A stretch of 33,110 nt of DNA from JBBRTJ01 sp038244535 (lineage in GTDB: Bacteria; Actinomycetota; Acidimicrobiia; Acidimicrobiales; Ilumatobacteraceae). The first letter of the stretch is position 1, and every line of letters begins with the position of its first letter. Positions 22,557 through 30,435 of the stretch are shown one piece after another. A program made the position numbers and the translations under genes. Under the pieces are notes generated by a model that saw nothing but the letters and a program-made list of their open reading frames with translations, did not search any database and was not told the DNA's origin. The DNA lies in NCBI GenBank assembly GCA_038244535.1, contig JBBRTJ010000030.1, positions 1 to 33,110 of the forward strand, in the 5' to 3' direction.

Positions 22557-23795
22557 CTACTGCCAGAGGCGGGACCCGATGGCCAGCAGCCCGTTGAGGT
22601 CGTGCACGTCGCCGGCGAGGTACGGCACCGAGACGGTGACCTCGGGAATGGCTCCGAGCTCGAGGCGCTGCTCGGCCTCGCGACCCGCGGCCAGGCGAAG
22701 ATCGTGGAAGCTACGGGCCAGCTCGACCAGCACGCGGCCGACCTGTGCGGGATCGGCGCCGGCGAGCGGGGCCAGCTCGGCGGCCAGGATCTCGGCCCGC
22801 TCGTCGAGGGCGGCCGCGGCACGCTGCGCGGCAGGGTCGAGCAACGTGGACGGCAGCACCTTGTTGAGCACGAGGGCACCGAGGTGCAGCGAGCGGCGGC
22901 CGAGCTCGTCGATGAGGAAGGCCGCCTCGTGGGCGGGCGAGGCCTCGAGCGTGCTGACCACGACGAACGTGGTGCGCCGGTCGGCCAGGATCCGCCCCAC
23001 CTCGTTGGCCCGCGTCACGAAGCCCGACTCCATCGACTGCAAGAGGGTGAAGAACTCGGCGATGTCACCGAGGAACTGCGAGCCGAGGATGCGATCGGCC
23101 ACCTGCGTGAACGGCTTCGAGGCGAACGTCACCAGTCGCGATCGGTACGGCATGGTGAGCCAGCGCAGCAACCGGCTGCCGAAGAACTCGGCCATGCGGG
23201 CGGGCGCATCGAGGAAGTCGAGCGCGTTGCGACTGGGCGGCGTGTCGACCACCACCAGGTCGTAGCGGCCCGACGAGTGGAGCTCGTAGAGGCGCTCCAT
23301 CGCGATGTAGTCGTGGCTCTGCACGAACCGGCCTGTGATGTTGTCGTACAGGGGATTGGCCAGGATGCGCTGAGCCGTCGTCGCGTCGGGGGCATGGAGC
23401 CGCACGAGGTCGTCCCAGCTCTGCTTGGTGTCGAGCATGGCCGCCACCAACTTGCCCTTGGGGCGAATGCCGGCGCCGGCGGCCAGCGCCGCCAGGGGCA
23501 CCTCGGTCTCGTCGTTGCCGAAGGCGGCCAAGCCGAGCGCGTTGGCCAGCCGCTTGGCGGGGTCGACGGTGAGCACGAGCACCCGCCCGCCGTGGTGCAC
23601 CGCGGCCATCACCGCCAACGCGGCCGCAGTCGTGGTCTTTCCCACGCCACCCGAGCCACACGTGATGGCGATCTCCTTGGCCGACAGGAGCTGGTCGATC
23701 GTGCCGATCCGCCCCGCCGACAGGGTCGTTGCAGATGCAACGACCTGCTCGGTACTGCTGCCCGAGGTGCTCGCCTCGCGCCGGGCCGGGCTCAC
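22557..23795 (-). CDS. ArsA/Get3-like ATPase (second of pair)
   Basis: A 412-residue P-loop ATPase of the anion-transporting (ArsA/Get3) family. The deviant Walker A is GSGGVGKTT (47-55), TVDPAKRLANALG is the A-loop-like segment with the ArsA-type DPA motif, and the switch region reads DLVVVDTPPSRNALDFLDAP. It starts at a GTG that overlaps the previous stop (GTGA), so it is translationally coupled to the first ATPase; the open frame running up to 24617 is out of frame with that gene and not real. The adjacent pair resembles Rv3679-Rv3680 of M. tuberculosis. A role in membrane-protein targeting or anion handling is possible; no arsenic genes are present. Confidence 0.9.
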   Translation of the reverse strand: MSPARREASTSGSSTEQVVASATTLSAGRIGTIDQLLSAKEIAITCGSGGVGKTTTAAALAVMAAVHHGGRVLVLTVDPAKRLANALGLAAFGNDETEVPLAALAAGAGIRPKGKLVAAMLDTKQSWDDLVRLHAPDATTAQRILANPLYDNITGRFVQSHDYIAMERLYELHSSGRYDLVVVDTPPSRNALDFLDAPARMAEFFGSRLLRWLTMPYRSRLVTFASKPFTQVADRILGSQFLGDIAEFFTLLQSMESGFVTRANEVGRILADRRTTFVVVSTLEASPAHEAAFLIDELGRRSLHLGALVLNKVLPSTLLDPAAQRAAAALDERAEILAAELAPLAGADPAQVGRVLVELARSFHDLRLAAGREAEQRLELGAIPEVTVSVPYLAGDVHDLNGLLAIGSRLWQ

Positions 23796-24739
23796 AGCAG
23801 CTCCTCGCCGAGCGCCTGGGCCACCTGCATCGTCGAGCGCAGCCCTACCTGACGGCCGAACAGCTCGGGCACGAACGACAGGGGCAGGTCGGCGGGCAGT
23901 TCGGCGCGGAGGCGTTCGAGGTGCTCGGCGCGGGTGCGGCGGAGGTCGACGGCCAGGCTGGCGGCATCGAGGACCTGCCCGACACCAGGGCCGACCGCAT
24001 CGACGAGCGCAGCCAGCGGTCCCTCGGCGCGGAGCCGGTCGAACACCGCTTCCTCGCCCCGGCCGAACAGCTCGGGCAACACGCGGTTGACGACCACGCC
24101 GGCCACGTCGACCTTGGTCTCGGCCCGCAGCCGGGTGACGAGCTCGATCGTCTCGTTGACCGGCATCTCCTCGGGACTGGTCACCACGAGCACGCCGGTG
24201 CTTGCAGGGTCGTCGAGGATGTCGAGCATCCATCGGGTCTGATCGCGCACCATCCCCACCTGGACCAGTGAGTTGATGGCCGTCGGCGCCGACAGCTGGC
24301 CGACGATGTGGCCGGTGGACGCGGCGTCGACCACGACGAGGTCGTAGTGGCGCTCGCGCACCTCGTAGCAGAGCTTGCCGACAGTGAGGATCTCCTTCAC
24401 GCCCGGAGCCGCGTCGGCCACGAAGTCGAACGTGCGGGCCAGTGGCCCGATGCGGGCCAGAAGGGGCAGGCGGAGCTGGAGGCTGAGGTACTCCTTGAGG
24501 GAGTCCTCGGTGTTCATGGCCATGGCCATGAGCCCCGGCTGCGTCGGCCGGGGCGTGAACGCGAGCGGCCCGCACTCGAGGGCGGCGGCCAGCGTGCCCT
24601 TGGCGTCGACCTCGCACACGAGCGTCGAGCGCCCCTGCTGCGCGGCCAGCAGGGCCAGGCCCGCGGTGACCGTGGTCTTGCCGACGCCACCCTTACCGGT
24701 GACGAACAGCAGACGCCGGTCGAGCAGAGGCGTCGGCAC
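23792..24739 (-). CDS. ArsA/Get3-like ATPase (first of pair)
   Basis: A P-loop ATPase of about 315 residues, partner of the next gene. Walker A is GKGGVGKTT (15-23), followed by LVCEVDAKGTLAAALE and the DLVVVDAASTGHIVGQLSAP switch region. It probably forms a heterodimer with the second ATPase, as the paired halves of ArsA do in one chain. Two starts are possible: GTG 24739, used here, 25 bp after the DUF3107 stop, or GTG 24805, which would overlap that gene. Neither has a clear ribosome site, which suggests coupling to upstream translation. Confidence 0.9.
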   Translation of the reverse strand: MPTPLLDRRLLFVTGKGGVGKTTVTAGLALLAAQQGRSTLVCEVDAKGTLAAALECGPLAFTPRPTQPGLMAMAMNTEDSLKEYLSLQLRLPLLARIGPLARTFDFVADAAPGVKEILTVGKLCYEVRERHYDLVVVDAASTGHIVGQLSAPTAINSLVQVGMVRDQTRWMLDILDDPASTGVLVVTSPEEMPVNETIELVTRLRAETKVDVAGVVVNRVLPELFGRGEEAVFDRLRAEGPLAALVDAVGPGVGQVLDAASLAVDLRRTRAEHLERLRAELPADLPLSFVPELFGRQVGLRSTMQVAQALGEELL

Positions 24740-24764
24740 CGCGAGGCTGATCGGGCTCAGGCGA

Positions 24765-24998
24765 TCAGCTGCCGAAGCCGATGCGACGTTCGCCGTCGGG
24801 CGCACCGACCTCGACGTAGGCGATCTTGGCCGTGGGCACGCCCAGGCGCTTGCCCTTCTTGTCGCTCAGCCACAGCACGGTGAGCTCACCCGTGAGGGCC
24901 TTGTCGACCTGCTCGTAGAGCAGCGCGGCGTTCGTGTCGTCGGGGAGCTCGAAGCTGAGCTCTCGGGGGGACTGGGTGACGCCGATGCGGATGTCCAC
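24765..24998 (-). CDS. DUF3107 family protein
   Basis: A 77-residue protein of an actinobacterial family of unknown function. It begins VDIRIGVTQSPRELSFEL and ends IAYVEVGAPDGERRIGFGS. The start is settled by AGGAG at 25007-25011, 8 nt before GTG 24998; the open frame reaches 25040 but the extra 14 residues lack family character. It lies between the cytochrome gene and the two ATPases in a run of same-strand genes. Homologues occur near whiB1 in mycobacteria as well, so the neighbourhood may be ancestral. Confidence 0.9.
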   Translation of the reverse strand: MDIRIGVTQSPRELSFELPDDTNAALLYEQVDKALTGELTVLWLSDKKGKRLGVPTAKIAYVEVGAPDGERRIGFGS

Positions 24999-25041
24999 GG
25001 GAGTTGCTCCTGCGAGATCGAGGGGAGTGCTGGCGCTCACC

Positions 25042-25803
25042 CTAGGAGACGGTTCGCGGCCCGGCGTCGTCGACGGTTGCTGGTTCGGCCGTGGGAGCGA
25101 CGTCGACGGCGACCGGTTCCGCCGTGGGAGCGACGTCGAACCTCCAGGTCCGGTGCTTGGCGGCCCACCAGCGGGGGACGTGGCCGGTGACCATCGACTT
25201 CAGCGAGGTCGGGTCCGAGAGCGCCTTTGCGACGTGACCGATGATCACCACGGCGAGGGCCAGGTACATCCAGTCGTGCACGAACGTGGCGCCCGTGCGC
25301 CACGAGTCGGCGAACGGCTCGGGGAAGCGCAGCATGAGCCCGGTGACCATCGTCACGGGGATGGCTCCGACCACGAACGCCGCATTCAGCTTCTGGCCGG
25401 CATTGAACTTGCCAAAGGGAATCGAACGATCGCGTCCCAGACGACGCAACCATCGACGATCAGCAGCAGTGAAGCGGGCCAGGTCACGGCCGTCGGCGGC
25501 GAAGCCGGCTCCGACGGCCAGGCGGGATCGGCGGCTGAGCCACGCCAGGACCGCGCCCACGATGATCGGAACGGGCAGTGCGAAGCCGGCAATGACGTGC
25601 AGGTCTTTGAACGTCTCGCGGCGGCCGACCGCAGCGGCCAGCGCCGGGATGAACAGGCACGAACCGCTGACCAGGAGCGTGAGGAAGAGTACGGCGTTGA
25701 CCCAGTGCACGATCCGCTCGAGCACATCGAAGCGGCGCACGGGCTGCGTGGCGCGGGCGATGCCGGCCGCCAGCTGGGCGTCAGCTGGTCGGGTTGTCGC
25801 CAC
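25042..25803 (-). CDS. b-type cytochrome subunit (formate dehydrogenase gamma/cytochrome b561-like)
   Basis: A 253-residue membrane protein with four or five hydrophobic helices. His33 (RIVHWVNAVLF), His69 (FKDLHVIAGF), His176 (FVHDWMYLALAV) and His190 (VIIGHVAKAL) are placed to bind two b hemes. This is the fold of quinone-reactive cytochrome subunits. Its GTG start overlaps the end of the molybdoprotein gene by 23 bp, so it is almost certainly that enzyme's electron partner in the membrane. The last 30 residues carry a direct repeat, DVAPTAEPVAV/DVAPTAEPATV, from a 25-bp DNA repeat (25082-25106, 25115-25139), and look like a disordered tail. Confidence 0.85.
   Translation of the reverse strand: MATTRPADAQLAAGIARATQPVRRFDVLERIVHWVNAVLFLTLLVSGSCLFIPALAAAVGRRETFKDLHVIAGFALPVPIIVGAVLAWLSRRSRLAVGAGFAADGRDLARFTAADRRWLRRLGRDRSIPFGKFNAGQKLNAAFVVGAIPVTMVTGLMLRFPEPFADSWRTGATFVHDWMYLALAVVIIGHVAKALSDPTSLKSMVTGHVPRWWAAKHRTWRFDVAPTAEPVAVDVAPTAEPATVDDAGPRTVS
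25082..25139. repeat. 25-bp direct repeat in the cytochrome gene 3' end
   Basis: Two copies (25082-25106 and 25115-25139) differ at one base and are offset by 33 bp, preserving the frame and encoding an 11-residue repeat. Typical of slippage in a tolerant C-terminal tail. Confidence 0.8.
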
Positions 25804-26671
25804 GGCCGTTGCTGTTCCCCACCCAGGCGTCGGTGTCGTACCCGCGCACTTCCCAGAACCCCGGGTCGCTCAGGTGGTCGACGACCTCGATGCCGCTCAG
25901 CCACTTGAGCGACTTGTAGCCGTACATCGGCGCGACGTAGAGGCGCACCGGGCCCCCGTGCTCGCTGCTGACCGGCTTGCCCTCCATGGTGTGGGCCACC
26001 AGCACATCGTCACGCAGGGCAGCTTCGAGGGGCAGGCTCTCGGTGTACTCGCCGTCGAAGCTGGTGAAGTGCACGTGGGTGGCCCCGCGGCCGACGCCCG
26101 CCTCGGCGAGCACGTCGGCCAGCCGCACGCCCCGCCAGGGCACGTCGGGGACTCGCCACCCGGTGACGCACTGGAAGTCCTTGACCAGGTCGCGCTGGGG
26201 CAGCCGCTCGGTGACATCGGCGTAGCTCAACGTGAGGGGACGGTCGACGAGGCCGCCGACGGCCAGCGACCAGTCGGCGGGCTTGCGATCGGGCAGGTCC
26301 CCGGTGACGGAGTAGATGCGGAAGTTCCCGCCTGCAGGGATGAGGCTCGACAAGCCGGTCGGGTCGTTCAGCGTGACGGGGCGCAGCACCCGCTCGACAC
26401 CGCTTTGCACCTTGGCCCCGAACAGGATCCCGGCCGCGCCGAACCCGAGCATGCCCAGCACGACCCGGCGGCCCACATTGGTCGTGCGCTCCTCGGGTAG
26501 CTCCTCTGGCGACGCGGGAGGCTGTCCGGGACCATCGGACGATGAAGAACGCGGCTTGGCCCCACGAGGGCCGAGGTCGGCATCCTCGGGGCGATCGGCC
26601 AGTCGCTTGCCTGACCACGTGCGTTCCACGTCCATTGGTCCGACGCTACGACCGCTTTCGGATGAGTCCAT
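25781..26671 (-). CDS. molybdopterin-dependent oxidoreductase (sulfite oxidase/YedY-like)
   Basis: A 296-residue enzyme with the sulfite-oxidase-type molybdopterin fold. Cys168 in DFQCVTGW is the expected molybdenum ligand, and PWRGVRLADVLAEAG, HFTSFDGEYTESLP, GGPVRLYVAPMYGYKSLKWL are family landmarks. Before it, residues about 66-88 (VGRRVVLGMLGFGAAGILFG) form a twin-arginine-like signal or anchor, so the catalytic domain is probably outside the membrane. An N-terminal tail of about 60 charged residues is unusual. The start may be ATG 26671 or ATG 26635. YedY/MsrP enzymes reduce methionine sulfoxide; with the b-cytochrome next door a quinol-fed reductase is likely, but the substrate is not established. 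Confidence 0.88.
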   Translation of the reverse strand: MDSSESGRSVGPMDVERTWSGKRLADRPEDADLGPRGAKPRSSSSDGPGQPPASPEELPEERTTNVGRRVVLGMLGFGAAGILFGAKVQSGVERVLRPVTLNDPTGLSSLIPAGGNFRIYSVTGDLPDRKPADWSLAVGGLVDRPLTLSYADVTERLPQRDLVKDFQCVTGWRVPDVPWRGVRLADVLAEAGVGRGATHVHFTSFDGEYTESLPLEAALRDDVLVAHTMEGKPVSSEHGGPVRLYVAPMYGYKSLKWLSGIEVVDHLSDPGFWEVRGYDTDAWVGNSNGRGDNPTS

Positions 26672-26714
26672 CGTCAGGACCGTCTCACCAGCGAAACGAT
26701 CCGTTGCATGACGG

Positions 26715-26731
26715 CGCCCGATGTTCGGGCG
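26715..26731. promoter_or_regulatory. hairpin/dyad in the divergent molybdoprotein-DUF2786 gap
   Basis: CGCCCGA-TGT-TCGGGCG has perfect 7-bp arms and a 3-nt loop. It lies about midway between the divergent starts at 26671 and 26769 and could be an operator for either gene. Confidence 0.35.
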
Positions 26732-26768
26732 GCGAACGATGTCACAGGGACTCTGTACGTTCAGCGCC

Positions 26769-27161
26769 ATGGGCAAAGCCAACAAGGAGCGCCGGGCCGC
26801 CAGGGCCAAGTCGAGAGCGAGGTCCCGTCATCGCGGGGACGGTGGAGCATCGGCGCCGGGCGCGACCCAAGGGACGCACGCCCACGACGGGGCGGGGCGG
26901 CAAGCACCGGGTGGGGCGCCACTGTTCACCGAGACGGAGGCCGCGCACCATCTGCTGGTGTTCTGCGCCCAAGCCCACCGTCAGGGCGACCCGCTCGCCG
27001 CCGGGGGCATCGAACGGCTGATCACGCTTCCTTCCACGATCGTCGATCGGGAGGTCGAGGGCGGCCTGCTGTCGATGGTGGGCGAAACGTGGGTGGGCGG
27101 ATGGCAGCCCGCCGAGCTCCTCCGCCAGGGGAAGCTCGGGTGCTCGACGGCAGCGGCGTGA
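26769..27161 (+). CDS. N-terminal part of the DUF2786 protein
   Basis: A 130-residue frame. A basic start (MGKANKERRAARAKSRARSR) suggests nucleic-acid contact; a Gly/His-rich linker follows, then a compact region (FTETEAAHHLLVFCAQAHRQGDPLAA, WVGGWQPAELLRQGKLG). The product would end abruptly at TAAA. No ribosome site precedes the ATG, and TACGTT (26756-26761) ends 7 nt upstream, so the transcript may be leaderless. I read this as the first part of the gene continuing after the TGA. Confidence 0.6.
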   Translation: MGKANKERRAARAKSRARSRHRGDGGASAPGATQGTHAHDGAGRQAPGGAPLFTETEAAHHLLVFCAQAHRQGDPLAAGGIERLITLPSTIVDREVEGGLLSMVGETWVGGWQPAELLRQGKLGCSTAAA

Positions 27162-27164
27162 CGG

Positions 27165-28178
27165 TTGGTCGCCCTCGCCATTGCCACCGACAACGTCGGG
27201 CGTCGCGCGACGACCCTCGACTCCCGTTGGCGGTCGCAGCTCGACGGGCTCGGTCTCCCTGCCGTTGACGGACGCCCCGGCTGGGTGCGGCGCTGGGCTG
27301 GCGACGAGGGCCTGGATCGGCCCCGCGCCCTGGCCGCCGCGGTCGATGCTCTCGCCAACATCGGCTTCCTACCGACGCTCGATGAGATCTTGCCGCCCCC
27401 AGGCTCGGCCGAGGCCCGCTCGCGACACGATCGGATCGCCGGATCGTCTGGCGCACGGGGCGCGGTGTCCAACCCCCTCCTCGACCGGATCCGCAACCTG
27501 TTGGCCAAGGCCGAGTCCACCACCTTCGAGGCCGAAGCATCGGCGCTCACCGCCAAGGCGCAGGAGCTCATGACGCGCCACGCCATCGATGCCGCGCTCG
27601 TCCACGGCCGCTCGACGCCGGGCGATGCCGGTCCGACGCCGATCCGCATCCCGATCGACGCCCCCTACGTCGATGCCAAGTCGCTGCTCCTGCAGACCGT
27701 GGCCGAAGCGGGACGGTGCCGGACTGCGCTCCACCCACGGCTCGGTCTCTCCTCGGTCGTCGGCTTCCCCGATGACCTCGCCGCCGTTGAGCTGCTGTTC
27801 ACGTCGTTGCTGGTGCAAGCCCAGACCGCGCTCGCCGCAGAGGCGGCGCGGGCGCCGACGGGAACGCGAACCCGCCAGCAGTCCTTCCGGTCCGCGTTCC
27901 TCCTCGCCTACACCCAACGGATCGGCGCCCGGCTGCGCGAGATCAACCAGGCGGTGTTCAACGAGGTCGAGGCCGAACAAGGCCCGGCCTTCCTCCCCGT
28001 GCTGCGGGCGCGCTCGGCCACGGTTGACGACTTCATCGCTGAGCGCTTCGGCGAGATGGTCACTTCAGCGGTTCGCGGCGGCTACGACTCGGCGGGCTGG
28101 GCCAGTGGGCGGGTCGCCGCCGACAACGCCAAGCTCAGCTTCGGCGACCTCGTCGAGGACGGCGAGCGGGCGGATTGA
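27165..28178 (+). CDS. DUF2786 domain-containing protein (C-terminal part)
   Basis: A 337-residue frame if read from TTG 27165. The DUF2786 domain is seen at about residues 103-145 (NPLLDRIRNLLAKAESTTFEAEASALTAKAQELMTRHAIDAAL), a small helical domain of unknown function found in bacterial and phage proteins. The rest is helical, with a conserved-looking segment RQQSFRSAFLLAYTQRIGARLREIN. TTG 27165 has no ribosome site, so independent initiation is doubtful; reinitiation after the TGA three bases earlier is possible. It converges on the Mrp gene with 2 bp between the stops. Confidence 0.8.
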   Translation: MVALAIATDNVGRRATTLDSRWRSQLDGLGLPAVDGRPGWVRRWAGDEGLDRPRALAAAVDALANIGFLPTLDEILPPPGSAEARSRHDRIAGSSGARGAVSNPLLDRIRNLLAKAESTTFEAEASALTAKAQELMTRHAIDAALVHGRSTPGDAGPTPIRIPIDAPYVDAKSLLLQTVAEAGRCRTALHPRLGLSSVVGFPDDLAAVELLFTSLLVQAQTALAAEAARAPTGTRTRQQSFRSAFLLAYTQRIGARLREINQAVFNEVEAEQGPAFLPVLRARSATVDDFIAERFGEMVTSAVRGGYDSAGWASGRVAADNAKLSFGDLVEDGERAD

Positions 28179-28180
28179 CC

Positions 28181-29326
28181 TCAGATGATCTTGAGCTCGC
28201 TGCGGTAGCGACGGCGCGGGGCGAGGTCGACGGCGACCTTCTCAGCCAGCGACCGGAAGCACGCGGCCGACTCGCTCGTCGGGTCAGCGACGGTGATCGG
28301 CTCGCCCGAGTCGCCCCCCTCGCGCAGAGCCGGAACGAGCGGGATCTGGGCGAGGAGCGGCACGCCGAGCTGCTCGGCGAGCAGGGCGCCGCCCCCAGAG
28401 CCGAACAGGTCGTAGCGCTTGCCGTCGTCGCCGGTGAACCAGCTCATGTTCTCGATCACGCCCTTGACCTCGAGGTGCACCTTTTCGGCCATGTAGGCCG
28501 AGCGCTGGGCGACGCGCTGCGCAGCCGGCTGCGGGGTGGTGACCACATACACCTCGGCCCGGGGCAGGAACTGGGCGATCGAGATGGCGATGTCGCCGGT
28601 GCCGGGCGGTAGGTCGACCAGCAAGAAGTCGGGGTCGTCCCAGAAGACGTCGGTGAGGAACTGCTCGAGGGCCTTGTGCAGCATGGGCCCCCGCCAGATG
28701 ACGGCCTGGTCGTCGGCGGCGAAGTAGCCCATCGAGATGCAGCGCACGCCGTGCGCCTCGGGCGGCAGCAGCATCTGGTCGAGCACCACGGGCTCGCGAT
28801 CGGTGCCGAGCATCTTGGGGATCGAAAAGCCATAGACATCGGCGTCGATGATGCCCACCGAGTGGCCCCGCTGGGCCAGGGCGATGGCGAGGTTGGTGGT
28901 GACCGAGCTCTTGCCGACGCCACCCTTGCCCGAGCTGATGAGCAGCGGCCGGGTGGTGGAACCGGGATCGGCGAACGGGATGGTGCGACCCTCGGCATGG
29001 CCGTGCGCCTGGTTCGAGCCGGCGCTGGCCGCGGGGCTGCCGTGGAGCTGGATGCGCAGGGCCTCGCGCTCGGCATCGGTCATCGAGGTGAACCGAAGGT
29101 CGACGGCCGACACGCCCGCCAGCGGCGCCACCGCACCCTTGACCCGGTTGGTGATCTCGTCCTTCAGGGGGCACCCGGGCACGGTGAGTGCGATGGTGAG
29201 CCCGACCCGGCCATCGGGGTCGACGGTCACATCGCGAACCATGCCGAGATCGACGATGCTGCGGTGCAGCTCGGGATCGTGCACGGGGCGGAGGGCATCG
29301 ATGACCTGCTCGGGCGTGGCGGGCAT
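28181..29326 (-). CDS. mrp: Mrp/NBP35 family Fe-S cluster carrier ATPase
   Basis: A 381-residue ApbC/Mrp protein, thought to carry and transfer Fe-S clusters to apoproteins. The N-terminal MIP18 (DUF59) domain (about 1-85) has the conserved Cys52 in TVPGCPLKDE. A linker leads to the P-loop ATPase with SSGKGGVGKSS (131-141), IIDADVYGFSIPKMLG and LLVDLPPGTGDIAIS. The CxxC usual near the C-terminus of Mrp proteins is absent: VIENMSWFTGDDGKRYDLFG has no cysteines, as in mycobacterial Mrp. It is divergent from a SufR-like repressor across 100 bp, so the two may share control. Confidence 0.95.
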   Translation of the reverse strand: MPATPEQVIDALRPVHDPELHRSIVDLGMVRDVTVDPDGRVGLTIALTVPGCPLKDEITNRVKGAVAPLAGVSAVDLRFTSMTDAEREALRIQLHGSPAASAGSNQAHGHAEGRTIPFADPGSTTRPLLISSGKGGVGKSSVTTNLAIALAQRGHSVGIIDADVYGFSIPKMLGTDREPVVLDQMLLPPEAHGVRCISMGYFAADDQAVIWRGPMLHKALEQFLTDVFWDDPDFLLVDLPPGTGDIAISIAQFLPRAEVYVVTTPQPAAQRVAQRSAYMAEKVHLEVKGVIENMSWFTGDDGKRYDLFGSGGGALLAEQLGVPLLAQIPLVPALREGGDSGEPITVADPTSESAACFRSLAEKVAVDLAPRRRYRSELKII

Positions 29327-29391
29327 GCGGATCCGATCGTGGCGTTCGAGGAGAGCGTTCTGGGGGGGCGTTCAGCGAGACGGGCCGTCGG

Positions 29392-29423
29392 GGTATTTGC
29401 ACTACGGCCATAGGTAGAATACC
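29392..29423. promoter_or_regulatory. sufR-type promoter with overlapping inverted repeat
   Basis: GGTATT (29392-29397) and AATACC (29418-29423) are perfect inverted arms with a 20-bp spacer. The -10-like TAGAAT (29415-29420) overlaps the right arm and ends 6 nt before GTG 29427, so the mRNA is probably leaderless and the repeat could be the autoregulatory operator. There is no ribosome site. Confidence 0.55.
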
Positions 29424-29426
29424 GAC

Positions 29427-30302
29427 GTGTCTCGGGGGTCACGCAGTCCAGCGTCAGTTGCTGATCACGGCACCACGTCCGCCTCGGTCGCCCCAGCCGC
29501 CTCGGTCGCCTCAGCCGCCCCGGTCGCCCCAGCCGCCCCCGAGTCTGCAACCTCCACGTCGTCGGCCGCTCCGTCGTCGCCAGGGCTCAGCCCTGGCGAG
29601 TTCTCGTCAGCGGTCAGCGCCATCACCAACGCCTTCGGCGATCCCACCCGGCGCGCCATCTACTTGTTCGCCCACGAGCAGCAAGCGGGCATCACCGCCA
29701 CCCAGGTGGCCGAGCGCTTCGGGCTGCACCCCAACGTTGCTCGGCACCACCTCGACCGATTGGCCGCCGGCGGTTACCTCAACGTGGCCACCGGCCGCCC
29801 GGGCGGTGGGGCCGGACGACCGTCCAAGCACTACACCGCGACGGAGGAGATGGTCACCCTCGAGATGGCCGTGCGCACCGACGACCTCGTCATGTCGCTG
29901 CTCGGCCGGGCCCTTGCCCTCATCCCACCGGCCGAGGCTCGACAGATGGCCGAGGACGTGGGCGAGGAGTACGGGCGGGCCATGGCTGCCGCGATGTCGG
30001 GCGGCCGTGCCGACCCCGTCGCCGGCGAGGGCGCTCAGCGCTCGTTTCGCTCGGCGCTCCATGCCGTGGCCGATGCACTGTCGGCCCACGGATTCGCCGC
30101 CCACACCGAGGAGCACGGCAACCGCCTCCGCATCGTCAACCAGCACTGTCCCTTCGGCGACACTGCCATCGAGCACCCCGTCATCTGCGCAGTCGACCGC
30201 GGGATGGTGAAGGGCATGCTGGGAACGCTCTACGGCGAGACTGACCCGGCCACCGAGTCCTCGCTGCCCCAGGGCGACAACTTCTGCGTCACCTCGTTCT
30301 GA
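29427..30302 (+). CDS. SufR-like Fe-S-responsive transcriptional repressor
   Basis: A 291-residue regulator with an ArsR-like winged helix at about residues 60-120 (AITNAFGDPTRRAIYLFAH, TATQVAERFGLHPNVARHHLDRLAAGGYL). Its C-terminal sensor has Cys241, Cys254 and Cys287 (NQHCPFGD, PVICAVD, DNFCVTSF). C-x12-C resembles the cluster-binding cysteines of SufR, which represses Fe-S biogenesis genes when it holds a cluster. Neighbours fit: Mrp on one side, a cysteine desulfurase on the other. The first 58 residues are Ser/Ala/Pro-rich and include three 6-residue repeats from an 18-bp DNA repeat. The GTG start is supported by a promoter-like -10 directly before it. Confidence 0.85.
   Translation: MSRGSRSPASVADHGTTSASVAPAASVASAAPVAPAAPESATSTSSAAPSSPGLSPGEFSSAVSAITNAFGDPTRRAIYLFAHEQQAGITATQVAERFGLHPNVARHHLDRLAAGGYLNVATGRPGGGAGRPSKHYTATEEMVTLEMAVRTDDLVMSLLGRALALIPPAEARQMAEDVGEEYGRAMAAAMSGGRADPVAGEGAQRSFRSALHAVADALSAHGFAAHTEEHGNRLRIVNQHCPFGDTAIEHPVICAVDRGMVKGMLGTLYGETDPATESSLPQGDNFCVTSF
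29481..29534. repeat. 18-bp tandem repeat, 3 units, in the SufR-like gene
   Basis: Three consecutive 18-bp units (29481, 29499, 29517) differing by one or two bases encode (A-S/P-V-A-P/S-A)-type hexapeptides in the disordered N-terminal tail. In-frame slippage is the simple explanation. Confidence 0.85.
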
Positions 30303-30340
30303 CGCCACCCGCACCCGGCGCAGGTCAGCAGCCTCGGCCT

Positions 30341-30395
30341 CTGGCGAGCTTGTGCGCCGAACGCGGCACAGAGCCCGCTCGGCCGCACAAGCTGC
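30341..30395. repeat. 55-bp palindromic repeat, copy 1
   Basis: The unit starts CTGGCGAGCTTGTGC and holds perfect arms AGCTTGTGC (30347-30355) and GCACAAGCT (30385-30393), so it can fold as a hairpin. It shares its central GCGCCGAACGCGGCACA with copy 2, which begins 95 bp later. Confidence 0.8.
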
Positions 30396-30435
30396 AGTTT
30401 CAGCCCAGCACCAGTGCGCGTCAGGAGCCGGACCC

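Larger units (their letters stand above)
26769..28178 (+). pseudogene. DUF2786 domain gene interrupted by an in-frame TGA
   Basis: The two open frames 26769-27161 and 27165-28178 are in the same reading frame, separated only by TGA (27159-27161) and CGG. Reading through gives one protein of about 469 residues with coding-like composition on both sides. A single C-to-T change (CGA to TGA, Arg to stop) would explain the break. Whether it is a true nonsense mutation, a sequencing error or a real two-gene arrangement is not decided by the sequence. Confidence 0.6.

Noticed and set aside
22557..24617. 686-residue minus-strand open frame
   Set aside because: Its first part is an out-of-frame reading of the first ArsA-like ATPase; the GTGA overlap at 23792-23795 gives the true start of the second.
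26185..26200. CTTGACCAGGTCG as a third copy of the 18-bp operator
   Set aside because: It is within the molybdoprotein coding region and only partly matches; not counted.
27159..27161. TGA as a selenocysteine codon
   Set aside because: No selenoprotein family match, no visible downstream stem-loop, and DUF2786 proteins are not redox enzymes.
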